In this document: one piece after another, positions 1 to 8,014 of the stretch
Layout of the letters: each line of letters starts with the position of its first letter
Position numbering within the stretch: position 1 is the stretch's first letter
Assembly (NCBI RefSeq): GCF_003350295.1
Contig: NZ_QLYY01000009.1
Coordinates: 1-64,000, forward strand
Origin: Vibrio tetraodonis
GTDB taxonomy: Bacteria; Pseudomonadota; Gammaproteobacteria; Enterobacterales; Vibrionaceae
DNA length: 64,000 nucleotides
Direction: 5' to 3'
Position numbers and translations under genes: made by a program
Notes under the pieces: generated by a model
The model's input: the letters and a program-made list of their open reading frames with translations, nothing else
Databases searched by the model: none
Told to the model about the DNA's origin: nothing

Positions 1-282
1 ATTATTTTGCTTGCCTATAATTTAGTACGTTTAGAAATGATTCATATTGCCGAAGATGCCAATGTAAGCCCAACTCGGGTTAGCTTCACAGCAGCAATAA
101 ATTTGATAGATGCCCAGTTGCGATGGCTAGCGCTCAGCCCCGATGGCACTTTACCTGTCAGGCTCAAACAAATGCGAGAGAGCATCAGCCATTTCATTTT
201 GCCAGATAAAAGAAAGGACCGAACGTTTCCACGTTCAGTCCTCTTTGTTCGGGCCAAATATCCATTTAGATATAAGTGTTAA
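1..282 (+). pseudogene. IS4-family transposase, 3' end only
   Basis: The frame is open from the first base and ends at 282, so only the C-terminal ~93 residues lie in the window. The segment LAYNLVRLEM, then VSPTRVSF, then a run ending in FPRSVLFVRAKYPF is the typical C-terminus of IS4-type DDE transposases, where the conserved Y-N-R signature sits just after the catalytic Glu. Whether the element is intact cannot be judged from here. The right end of the element probably lies within about 20–40 bp of the stop; I cannot define the terminal repeat without the left end. Confidence 0.8.
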
Positions 283-326
283 TACTTATCCGAACGGCAT
301 TACTACAAACATGTGGGGCTTTTCTT

Positions 327-788
327 TTATATCCAACGCCTAACACGCTGCTTATAATCCACATAGGTTGCTCCAAATAACTCCTCTAAAGCCGCTTCTT
401 CCGGCAAAATTTGAAATCTATTAATGTAGAATACAAAAGTAAATGTAATCAACATACTTAAGATATTTTGCTGCCAGTAAGCAAAACCAAACAGCAAAAC
501 GAACATACTTAAGTACATTGGATTTCTAGTAAACGAAAATACACCTGTATCGACTACCTTTGACGCTTGCTTTACCTGAATAGGATTAATAGTTGTCTTC
601 GCTTTTCTAAACTCATAAACACCCGCAAAACCAACAAGCACCGATACGACAAGACATGCTATCAATACGATGTGAGCGAACGGCAAATTAACAGACAGGG
701 TATTAAATTCTTCGCTGGTAAACTTAATCGCTAAACACAAGATGATAAAAACAAGTGGTGGAGGAAGCTTTCTTTCAAGACTTTTCAT
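327..788 (-). CDS. isoprenylcysteine methyltransferase-like membrane protein
   Basis: A 153-aa integral membrane protein of the isoprenylcysteine carboxyl methyltransferase/PEMT-like superfamily. Three or four hydrophobic segments are followed by the C-terminal signature TRNPMYLS and by EEAALEELFGATYVDYKQRVRRW, the SAM-binding tail of the family. The methyl acceptor is unknown in bacteria lacking prenylated proteins. I place the start at the ATG at 788 (MKSLERKLPPP) rather than the upstream TTG at 857, because the longer form would translate through the ydiJ terminator hairpin at 818–841. It lies downstream of ydiJ on the same strand but is separated from it by that terminator. Confidence 0.8.
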   Translation of the reverse strand: MKSLERKLPPPLVFIILCLAIKFTSEEFNTLSVNLPFAHIVLIACLVVSVLVGFAGVYEFRKAKTTINPIQVKQASKVVDTGVFSFTRNPMYLSMFVLLFGFAYWQQNILSMLITFTFVFYINRFQILPEEAALEELFGATYVDYKQRVRRWI

Positions 789-816
789 ATCCCATACCAA
801 CCTGACTGACTTAAAT

Positions 817-841
817 AAAAAATAGCCCAGCACAGTGTGCT
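817..841 (-). terminator. Rho-independent terminator after ydiJ
   Basis: On the minus strand an almost perfect 10-bp-arm hairpin (GCTCAGCACA / TGTGCTGGGC) is followed directly by TATTTTTTATTT. It begins about 12 bases past the ydiJ stop, so it ends the ydiJ transcript and argues that the downstream methyltransferase gene has its own promoter and starts at 788. Confidence 0.8.
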
Positions 842-853
842 GAGCCAGATCAT

Positions 854-3800
854 TCAAACAATCTTTAGTAATGCTTGCAATGGGTGCTGCATTTTGGTGC
901 TATCAAACCGCTTAACTTGGGTTCGACAAGAATAGCCCGTAACAAGGCATCGATCTTTAGGCAACTGCTCTATCTGGGGTTTCCAACTTAAGCCATAGAT
1001 ATCCCGCGACATTTCAAGTTTGTCGACCTCATGGCCAAAGGTTCCAGCCATACCACAACAACCCACGGGGACAGTGTTTAGACTTGCCCCAAAATGAGTG
1101 AATATCCTACCCCATTCTTTTTCAGCATTGGGCATTTTTGTCTTCTCAGTACAATGAGAAAACAAATACCAAGGTTCCATAAATTTCGAAGCAGCAACTT
1201 CAAACTCGTCGAGTCTCGGTTCTAGCCACTCGTGAACATTGAGCACTTCGAAATCCCCTCGTTTTTCTCCCAAGACTTCGTTGTATTCATCTCTGTAACA
1301 AAGGACAAGTGCGGGGTCAACACCAACCATGGATAGGTTGCAATTAGCTACTTGTCGCAAAAAGTTCGCTGTAGTTTCTGCTGTGTGAGCAAATCGCTTC
1401 AAAAAGCCCTTAACGTGTTGAGCTTTGCCATTAGGCTTAAATGGCAGTAACACGGGTGTTTTTCCGAGTTTAATAAGCAGTTTTGCAAAGTCTTCGACGA
1501 CATCCGCATCGTAATAGCTGGTGAACGGATCTTGGACAATAACCACATGATTAGCCTTATCATCAGCAGATAGGCGTGTCATTTCGTCCAAATTAAATCT
1601 TTTATAGATGCTCATTCTTGCATTAAGTGTCGGTACAGACATCAGAGGAAGATCTGTGTAGCCGACCACAGAAGTAGTCAATTTCTGCACCCAATTCTGA
1701 CCCAAAACACCGTTTATAAGCTTCGGTGTCTTTGCCATTAACGGCAGTAGAGACTCAATATTAGCAACAAGATAGTCTTTTGCGGGGCGTTGATATCGCG
1801 AGTAATAAATATTCAGAAATCGAGAGCGAAAGCTTGGTACATCAACTTTAATCGGACATTGGCTGGCGCACGCTTTACAAGCTAAGCAACCATTCATAGC
1901 TTCGAGCACTTCATGCGAGAAATCATAGTTTCTATGCTTGGTAAGAGAATTTTTTACTCGCTCAATCATAGACTTTATCGACACCGTATCAGCAAGCGTT
2001 TTCTTCTCGAGATCAAGAATATCGATACCCTGCTCGGTGAGCTGCCTTAACCATTCCCTCACAAGGCCAGCTCGCCCTTTTGGTGAGTGGCGTCTGTCGG
2101 CCGTCACTTTCATTGAAGGGCACATGGGCGAGGACGTATCATAGTTAAAACAAAGCCCGTTGCCATTACATTCCATCGCTTGTTTAAAACTGTCACGAAC
2201 CTTTACATCGATCTGACGATCGTAATAACCCCGTTTAAGCCCTGCCACTTTGACCAATTCAGCTTGGCTATCAAGAGGTGTGCAAATCTTACCTGGATTC
2301 ATTTTATTATGTGGATCAAAAGCGGCTTTCACTCGCCTTAATTCCGTAAATAACTCGTCGCCAAAAAACTCGGGACCATATTCAGAGCGATAGCCTTTAC
2401 CGTGCTCTCCCCACATCAAACCACCGTATTTTGAGACGAGCTTAACTACCTGATCAGAAATTTCATGCATGAGCACTTCTTGCTTAGGATCACACAGGTC
2501 CAAAGCTGGACGTACATGTAAAACTCCTGCATCAACATGACCAAACATGCCATAAGACAGTGATTTAGAATCAAGTAATTGACGAAAGTCAGAAATAAAA
2601 TCGGCTAAGTTTTCGGGAGGTACACAAGTGTCTTCAGCAAAAGCCACTGGTTTAGCACGCCCTTTAGCAGCGCCGAGTAAACCTACGGCTTTCTTTCTCA
2701 TGTTGTATATCCGTCCGATACTCGATAAGTCTCGACAGACTTGATAACCTATGATCCCAGCTTCTTCACTGGCAATCATGTTGTCGAGCTTTTCGGTCAA
2801 AGCCTTGAGTTGGCGATCAACTTCCTCAACATCATGACCAGCATACTCCACCATGTTAATCCCTTGCATATCTTTACCAGGGACATCGGTCAATAAATCA
2901 CTTACCGTGTGCCATACAATGTCTTGTTTGGCTAAATTCAACACGTTGGAGTCTATAGTTTCTACCGATAATGCGCTTGCTTTAACCATAAAAGGTGCAT
3001 TACGCAGTGCCGAATCAAAACTGTTGTACTTAACATTCACCAAAACTCTTACTTTAGGGATCGGGGTGAGATTGAGTTTGGCTTCAGTGAGAAATGCTAA
3101 AGACCCCTCAGCACCACAGAGAACTCGGGTGATATCAAACTCGCCAGTTTGCTCGTTAATGGCATTATTTAAATCGTATCCGGTTAAAAAACGGTTAAGT
3201 GGTGGGAATTTTGCTTTGATTTGGTCTCGCTTTTCACGACATACTTTTTCGGTGACTTGCAAGGCACGATGAGCCAAACCTTCTTCATTCGGTCTACCAC
3301 CAGACATATCGGATTCGAGCAACGAACCATCTGCAAAGACCGCCTGGACGGACAAAACATGATCTGACGTTTTTCCATATTTTAACGAGCCTTGTCCAGA
3401 CGCATCGGTATTGATCATGCCGCCAATCGTTGCTCGGTTGCTGGTTGAAAGATCCGGTGAGAAAAAATACCCATAAGGCCTTATGGCATCATTTAGTTGA
3501 TCTTTAACAACTCCAGTCTGAACTCTTACCCAGCCCTCCTCTTGATTAATTTCAAGTACCTTGTTCATATGGCGAGAAAGGTCAACAACGATTCCTTGAG
3601 TCAAAGACTGACCATTCGTCCCAGTTCCACCGCCACGAGGCGAGAAAGTAATCCGCTCATAATTTTCTTGTGTGCTGAGCCTGCTCAATAAAACGACGTC
3701 TCGAGTCGATTTAGGATGCACAACAGCCTGAGGGAGCTGTTGATATACGCTGTTATCAGTGGCGACCGCCAAACGGCTAGAATATTGACTTTCGATGTCG

Positions 3801-3886
3801 CCTTCAAAACCCTCATTTTTGAGGTCTTTGAGAAAACCGAGTACAATCGGATCAACATCAGACTGTGAGTGTAATCTTGGTAACAT
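854..3886 (-). CDS. ydiJ: FAD/Fe-S D-2-hydroxyglutarate dehydrogenase YdiJ
   Basis: A 1010-aa fusion oxidoreductase, close in length and co-linear sequence to E. coli YdiJ (about 1018 aa). The N-terminal FAD_binding_4 domain (about residues 45–270, with FSPRGGGTGTNGQ and NRATIGGMINTDASGQG) is followed by the FAD-linked oxidase C-terminal domain (to about 560). A ferredoxin-like 4Fe-4S motif CLACKACASQCP lies near residue 665, and a CCG-type domain containing GCCGMAG near residue 942. The family oxidises D-2-hydroxyacids; YdiJ is reported to act on D-2-hydroxyglutarate and passes electrons to the membrane chain. The start ATG at 3886 has LPRLHSQSDVDP, matching the family N-terminus. It is monocistronic, ended by the hairpin at 817–841. 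Confidence 0.93.
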   Translation of the reverse strand: MLPRLHSQSDVDPIVLGFLKDLKNEGFEGDIESQYSSRLAVATDNSVYQQLPQAVVHPKSTRDVVLLSRLSTQENYERITFSPRGGGTGTNGQSLTQGIVVDLSRHMNKVLEINQEEGWVRVQTGVVKDQLNDAIRPYGYFFSPDLSTSNRATIGGMINTDASGQGSLKYGKTSDHVLSVQAVFADGSLLESDMSGGRPNEEGLAHRALQVTEKVCREKRDQIKAKFPPLNRFLTGYDLNNAINEQTGEFDITRVLCGAEGSLAFLTEAKLNLTPIPKVRVLVNVKYNSFDSALRNAPFMVKASALSVETIDSNVLNLAKQDIVWHTVSDLLTDVPGKDMQGINMVEYAGHDVEEVDRQLKALTEKLDNMIASEEAGIIGYQVCRDLSSIGRIYNMRKKAVGLLGAAKGRAKPVAFAEDTCVPPENLADFISDFRQLLDSKSLSYGMFGHVDAGVLHVRPALDLCDPKQEVLMHEISDQVVKLVSKYGGLMWGEHGKGYRSEYGPEFFGDELFTELRRVKAAFDPHNKMNPGKICTPLDSQAELVKVAGLKRGYYDRQIDVKVRDSFKQAMECNGNGLCFNYDTSSPMCPSMKVTADRRHSPKGRAGLVREWLRQLTEQGIDILDLEKKTLADTVSIKSMIERVKNSLTKHRNYDFSHEVLEAMNGCLACKACASQCPIKVDVPSFRSRFLNIYYSRYQRPAKDYLVANIESLLPLMAKTPKLINGVLGQNWVQKLTTSVVGYTDLPLMSVPTLNARMSIYKRFNLDEMTRLSADDKANHVVIVQDPFTSYYDADVVEDFAKLLIKLGKTPVLLPFKPNGKAQHVKGFLKRFAHTAETTANFLRQVANCNLSMVGVDPALVLCYRDEYNEVLGEKRGDFEVLNVHEWLEPRLDEFEVAASKFMEPWYLFSHCTEKTKMPNAEKEWGRIFTHFGASLNTVPVGCCGMAGTFGHEVDKLEMSRDIYGLSWKPQIEQLPKDRCLVTGYSCRTQVKRFDSTKMQHPLQALLKIV

Positions 3887-4088
3887 TTGCTTCCTGCCCC
3901 TACTTCACTATTCCTAACAGTAAAGGGTCCTAATAAACGGATAATATTTTTTGATTTTCGTCACTTTACAACATTTGAAACGGCGAATAAAACATAAATA
4001 CGATTTGAAAATGGCGCTTATCTAATTTCTTATCCACACTTAGTCATTATGGATTAGTTAGCACATGTCTTTTATAAGAGAGCCATCA

Positions 4089-4769
4089 ATGAAAAAAAAT
4101 CAAATCATCACTACAGAAGATATTCTTTTAAAACTTTGCCAATCCGTATCAACCATATTGAGCGAAGCGAGTAATTCAGATATCCATTACTCTGCCATGG
4201 TGCAAAAAATCACTAAAACAGGTTTAAAGCCTGATTTCGGCTGCTTTGTTCTGTTTGATGGTGGTTTCTCCGGTTTGGTTGTCATCAATTTCACTTCAAA
4301 AGCTGCATTAGAACTGTATACGAATTATATGCGCCATATGGGCATGCCAGAAGAAGAATTAGCTACATTACACACCTCAGACGAAGTGGCAGATGTTCTC
4401 GGTGAGTTGATGAACCAGATAGTTGGAGGCTTCACCAACCAAATACGTAAAGACCTCCAGACGCACATTACTCAAAACCAACCCAAAATGCTTACGCTAA
4501 ATAAACAAGTCATTCTGTCAGTTGATACAAACCTTGATCGCCCACAAGCGAGACGAGTAACGTTTTCCACCGAAACAGGCAATATTTTCTATCTTGAACT
4601 TGCCATGGACAAGACAGAGTTTATTCAGCTTGAAGAGTTCGAATCACATGAAGAGGAAAGCCCTGACGCTATCTTGGAACAGGCACTCTTGGATGTGAGG
4701 GAAGAAAAAGAAGGTAAAGAAAAATCAAATACACAAGCTTCTGATTTAATGGATGACCTTGGTATTTAG
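4089..4769 (+). CDS. DUF3334 protein, CheX-like fold
   Basis: A 226-aa soluble protein of the DUF3334 family, common in Vibrio and relatives. Residues ~5–180 look like the CheC/CheX/FliY fold: an alternating core with the helix SDEVADVLGELMNQIVGGFTNQI, whose E-x2-N-x3-G arrangement resembles the CheX/CheC phosphatase helix (inference from pattern). The acidic tail (LEEFESHEEESPD, then E/K-rich, ending SDLMDDLGI) is probably disordered or a docking peptide. The start is taken at 4089 because AAGAGAG lies 5–11 bases upstream; the in-frame ATG at 4065 has no Shine-Dalgarno. Single gene, followed by a strong terminator. A role in chemotaxis or signalling is inferred, not shown. Confidence 0.8.
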   Translation: MKKNQIITTEDILLKLCQSVSTILSEASNSDIHYSAMVQKITKTGLKPDFGCFVLFDGGFSGLVVINFTSKAALELYTNYMRHMGMPEEELATLHTSDEVADVLGELMNQIVGGFTNQIRKDLQTHITQNQPKMLTLNKQVILSVDTNLDRPQARRVTFSTETGNIFYLELAMDKTEFIQLEEFESHEEESPDAILEQALLDVREEKEGKEKSNTQASDLMDDLGI

Positions 4770-4791
4770 GTTCTCACACACTATATCTACA

Positions 4792-4816
4792 GCCGCTCAT
4801 ACTGAGCGGCTTTTGT
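4792..4816 (+). terminator. Rho-independent terminator after DUF3334 gene
   Basis: GCCGCTCA–tac–TGAGCGGC hairpin with 8-bp arms followed by TTTTGTTTG, 22 bases past the stop at 4769. Confidence 0.85.
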
Positions 4817-4921
4817 TTGTCTTAATTATGCACCTTCATTAAGATTCTTGCTTCAAGAGTTCCGTTTTAATGTCAGAAGAGTTAAAATACCCGACTTCTT
4901 TAGAAACGGTGAGATTTTCTG

Positions 4922-5623
4922 TTGTCGATGGATAAACAAAAAGCCCTAAAAAAGATCGCTAAATGTCTTGAACTTGGTAACTCTGCCAATGTTAACGAAG
5001 CTGCCAATGCAATAAAAATGGCACATCGTCTGATGCTTAAATATGGCTTAGACAAAGATGATATTGAATTCATCAAAATGGGTAAAACTCAATCGACACA
5101 CCTGCTCCCCTCCAATATCAGCTCTACCTTATTGCGTATTATTCGCGGAATTAACACAAAATTTGGCGTTGAGGCAGTGCTTACAAACCATAAAGGATTG
5201 AAAAGAGCTGAGTTTATTGGCGAAGCAGACCGCGCTATCTTTGCAGCCTTCGCATTTGATATCGTTTATCGAGAGCTTAACGAACAGACTGGAAAATTTC
5301 GTAACAGCTTTGCGGGAACAGGGACCTCTAACACCGAAGTAACCCGCCGCGTGAACTCATTTATCTCTGGGTGGGTCGAAGGGGCACTCGAAAAGCTGCC
5401 GATGATCAACCCTGATGAAGACTCTTGCAAAAAAATCGACGATTACATAGACAAAGAGTTTAAAAACATAGATCGCGAAACCTTCAAGAAACAGTTGAAG
5501 GAAGCCATGAAAAACCTAACCGAAGACTATGAGGTCGGCTTGAAAAAAGGTCGCTCTGTATCAGTAAGCAGACCTATCGACGGCGCGCAAGCACCCAAAA
5601 TGTTACGAAAACATTCCCAGTAA
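4922..5623 (+). CDS. DUF2786 domain protein
   Basis: A 233-aa soluble protein. Residues ~1–45 (KALKKIAKCLELGNSANVNEAANAIKMAHRLMLKYGL) are a clear DUF2786 domain, a short helical module often found in phage-like and DNA-associated proteins; the remainder matches the longer conserved DUF2786/DUF7168 layout. The C-terminal ~90 residues are charged and helical. The start could be TTG 4922 (GGTGAG 8 bases upstream) or ATG 4928 (spacing 14); spacing favours the TTG. Function is unknown. Neighbours on either side have their own leaders, so it appears monocistronic. Confidence 0.75.
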   Translation: MSMDKQKALKKIAKCLELGNSANVNEAANAIKMAHRLMLKYGLDKDDIEFIKMGKTQSTHLLPSNISSTLLRIIRGINTKFGVEAVLTNHKGLKRAEFIGEADRAIFAAFAFDIVYRELNEQTGKFRNSFAGTGTSNTEVTRRVNSFISGWVEGALEKLPMINPDEDSCKKIDDYIDKEFKNIDRETFKKQLKEAMKNLTEDYEVGLKKGRSVSVSRPIDGAQAPKMLRKHSQ

Positions 5624-5789
5624 TCAGTACGAGGTGGTTAAATTTCATCCACTTATGTTTGAAGTAAGCAAATATTCAGTAAATTGATACATATATAATT
5701 GACACAAATATCATCTAGAGCATTAATTGCTTTGCTCACACTGTCGAGTGTGGGCGCATTCAATCAATGATTCTACATGGAGATTTTTT

Positions 5790-6458
5790 GTGAATAAATT
5801 AGCTTTAGCAGTGGTGGTAACAACTCTTCTTTCCGGTTGCCAAGCAACCCAACGTGAAAATGCAACAACAGGTGATAGTGAGACCAACTCTGCAACCAAG
5901 GGCGCCTTACTAGGTGCAATAGCAGGCGTGGCTGTCGGTCTTGCGACAGGGGATGACGCTACCGAACGCCGTCAGCATGCATTAATAGGTGCAGCAGGTG
6001 GTGCTGCCATAGGTGGTGGTGTGGGCTATTATTTTGATCAGCAGGAAGCCGCTTTAAGAAAATCACTACTCAATTCCGGCGTACAAGTAGAGCGTGTTGG
6101 TGAGAACCAGCTTCTTCTGCGCATGGAAAATGGTATTGGATTTCAAAGTAGTGCATACAACCTCGACACTAGCATTCACAAAACCCTGCAAGGTGTCGCC
6201 AAAATATTGGTTGAGTACCCTGACACAAGCCTCGTTATTGAGGGGCATACCGATAGCACAGGTAACGATACTAGCAACCAAGTACTATCTGAAAAGAGAG
6301 CAGAATCTGTGCGTTCCTACCTAATTTCACAAGGCGTAGCCTCCGGCCGTGCCATCGCACGCGGCAACGGAGAACGCTTCCCTATCTGCACTAACACTAC
6401 CACCGAAGGTCGAGCTTGTAATCGTCGTGTAGAAATTAAAATTCTTCCGCTTAAATAA
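5790..6458 (+). CDS. yiaD: YiaD-like OmpA-family lipoprotein
   Basis: A 222-aa outer-membrane lipoprotein. The signal peptide with lipobox LLSGC (Cys ~17) is followed by a glycine-zipper segment (about residues 38–82: GALLGAIAGVAVGLATG … LIGAAGGAAIGGGVGYYFD). The OmpA C-terminal peptidoglycan-binding domain has GHTDSTG and NQVLSEKRAESVRSYL, ending in NRRVEIKI. The order and spacing are those of E. coli YiaD. The start is GTG 5790 with GGAG 7 bases upstream; longer in-frame versions would bury the signal peptide. It probably anchors the outer membrane to the cell wall. The 9-bp inverted repeat TGACCTGAC/GTCAGGTCA (6466–6474, 6522–6530) follows the gene. Confidence 0.88.
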   Translation: MNKLALAVVVTTLLSGCQATQRENATTGDSETNSATKGALLGAIAGVAVGLATGDDATERRQHALIGAAGGAAIGGGVGYYFDQQEAALRKSLLNSGVQVERVGENQLLLRMENGIGFQSSAYNLDTSIHKTLQGVAKILVEYPDTSLVIEGHTDSTGNDTSNQVLSEKRAESVRSYLISQGVASGRAIARGNGERFPICTNTTTEGRACNRRVEIKILPLK

Positions 6459-6465
6459 AACGTAT

Positions 6466-6530
6466 TGACCTGACTTACTACTGTACCTTTCTCATTACCC
6501 AATAAATACATTACACTATAGGTCAGGTCA
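6466..6530. repeat. 9-bp inverted repeat between yiaD and Sel1 gene
   Basis: TGACCTGAC at 6466–6474 is repeated inverted as GTCAGGTCA at 6522–6530, a 47-base loop. It could be a long-looped transcript structure or a paired operator upstream of the gene at 6557. No T-tract follows, so it is not a normal terminator. Confidence 0.4.
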
Positions 6531-6556
6531 TTCTGCTTATTTCGTAAAGGAATACA

Positions 6557-7612
6557 TTGAAATTTGTTAGCCTTTCACTGCTTCTGTTCTGCTCTTTTTG
6601 TATGGCAGAATCCATCGACGCTTTAACAGCTAAAGCGCAGAACAACGACGTTGAGGCTCAAATTCTCCTTGCTGAGCAATATCTCACTACCTCTTCGCCT
6701 ACCTCACGTGTCGATGCGTTATATTGGTTTGAACAAGCCGCCAACAATGGTAGCTCACAAGCAGCCGCTCGGTTAGCTTCTCTGTATCTTGAAGACGGAG
6801 CGTCAAAACGTGATGTCCAAGAAGCCATCTACTGGTTGACCCGTTTAGCTCTTGAAGGCAGTACAGATGCGCAAATTAATTTGGGTAAAGTCTATGAAAG
6901 CTTGCCTCAACTACCCAAGACACTAGATTTAGCTGAAGTGTGGTATCGAACCGCATCTGCTGGCAATGAAAAGGCGGATGAAGCCTACTCGGGAGTGCTG
7001 GAAAAGAAATTTAATGCTCAGAGAGCCAAGCAAATATCATCAATAGAGCAATTAGAGATTCAGTTCGACGATCTCAGCCTTAAGATTGATCCTATTGCTA
7101 AAAAAGTATTAGGTTCATCGGTCAATAATGACAGCTTAATCTATGCGCTATTGGGTTTTTCCCTGATCCTTTTAATGGTAATCATCTGGTACCACTTAAA
7201 GCTACGTAACTTTTCGACTCAATCAAGCGCCCTAGAAATAGACTTAGATTACGAAAAACGTGAATTACAAACAAAGCTAGCAGAGAGAAACCATCAGCTT
7301 AGGCAGCAAAAGAAGCAATTAGAAACCCTCTACAGACAATTCAAAAAGATTCAGTCCTCTTCCGCTTCGCAGCAAGCTAAGGCGAGACTCAATCCTACAG
7401 CTCCGGAAAAAGATCAAAAGCTATCACTCGCCTGCGCACTGTTTGGGTTTAAGATTAATTCCATTCCCAGTGAAAAGAATATCAAGATTCGCTACAAGCA
7501 GTTGTGTAAGATTTATCATCCAGACTTAAAAGGGAGTGATGAAGAGATGAAGAGGCTGAATGGCGCACTTAAAATCATCCTTCACCACGTTAATGCCCCA
7601 CTTCAAAGGTGA
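6557..7612 (+). CDS. Sel1-repeat / J-domain-like inner-membrane protein
   Basis: A 351-aa exported protein. It has a signal peptide (residues 1–18, SFCMA|ES), then three or four Sel1/TPR-like repeats (about 20–150: ALYWFEQAANNGSSQAAARLASLYLE, then EAIYWLTRLALEGSTDAQINLGKVYE). A transmembrane helix (about 193–212) follows, then a long coiled coil (about 225–275). The C-terminal ~60 residues resemble helices of a DnaJ domain with an intact HPD motif (KIYHPDLKGSDEEMKRLN). The topology puts Sel1 repeats in the periplasm and the J-like domain in the cytoplasm. The start is TTG 6557 with AAAGG 6 bases upstream. I infer a chaperone-coupled envelope scaffold; substrate unknown. Confidence 0.75.
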   Translation: MKFVSLSLLLFCSFCMAESIDALTAKAQNNDVEAQILLAEQYLTTSSPTSRVDALYWFEQAANNGSSQAAARLASLYLEDGASKRDVQEAIYWLTRLALEGSTDAQINLGKVYESLPQLPKTLDLAEVWYRTASAGNEKADEAYSGVLEKKFNAQRAKQISSIEQLEIQFDDLSLKIDPIAKKVLGSSVNNDSLIYALLGFSLILLMVIIWYHLKLRNFSTQSSALEIDLDYEKRELQTKLAERNHQLRQQKKQLETLYRQFKKIQSSSASQQAKARLNPTAPEKDQKLSLACALFGFKINSIPSEKNIKIRYKQLCKIYHPDLKGSDEEMKRLNGALKIILHHVNAPLQR

Positions 7613-7758
7613 CAAGCCCCAACCTCTTCTAGTCAATTCATGACGTTACGTAATCGATTCCTTTCGCAATTCACATAACAAATAGTTAACTTTAATTTAT
7701 TGGCCGTGTAATAATTCGCGCCAAAAATAACACCGCAGAATAGGTTTAGGGGTGAAGG

Positions 7759-7944
7759 ATGTTTACTATTGAAGGTGTTTGCGATTGGTGCAAAAAGCTC
7801 AGTATGGTCACCAAACATGAATATATAGATGGGCTTTGCCATCACTCTTGTGAAGAGTGTAACGACATTGCTAAATTAGATGTTCGCCAATTTAATGCAG
7901 CTGAGATCCAGCAGCAAGAAAAAGACGCTCGTTCATCAAGTTAA
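7759..7944 (+). CDS. small Cys-rich putative zinc-binding protein
   Basis: A 61-aa protein with two metal-ligand pairs: CDWC near residues 8–11 and HHSCEEC near 28–34, consistent with a treble-clef or zinc-ribbon knuckle. AGGGGTGA lies 4–11 bases before the ATG. It is convergent with the M19-like gene at 8015, with a long hairpin at 7975–8000 between them. I do not recognise a named family. Confidence 0.65.
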   Translation: MFTIEGVCDWCKKLSMVTKHEYIDGLCHHSCEECNDIAKLDVRQFNAAEIQQQEKDARSSS

Positions 7945-7974
7945 ATAAAGCATAATAATGGTAGAGATTGGAAC

Positions 7975-8000
7975 GCGTACATACCAAATAGTATGTACGC
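7975..8000. terminator. bidirectional hairpin between convergent genes
   Basis: A perfect 10-bp inverted repeat, GCGTACATAC – caaata – GTATGTACGC, lies between two converging genes. There is no T-tract on either strand, so it may act as a transcript-stabilising or Rho-assisted end rather than a classical intrinsic terminator. Confidence 0.5.
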
Positions 8001-8014
8001 TTGCAGGTTAGGCT

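Noticed and set aside
2853..3272. 139-codon plus-strand frame antisense to ydiJ
   Set aside because: Mirror frame inside a strongly conserved gene; no ribosome site.
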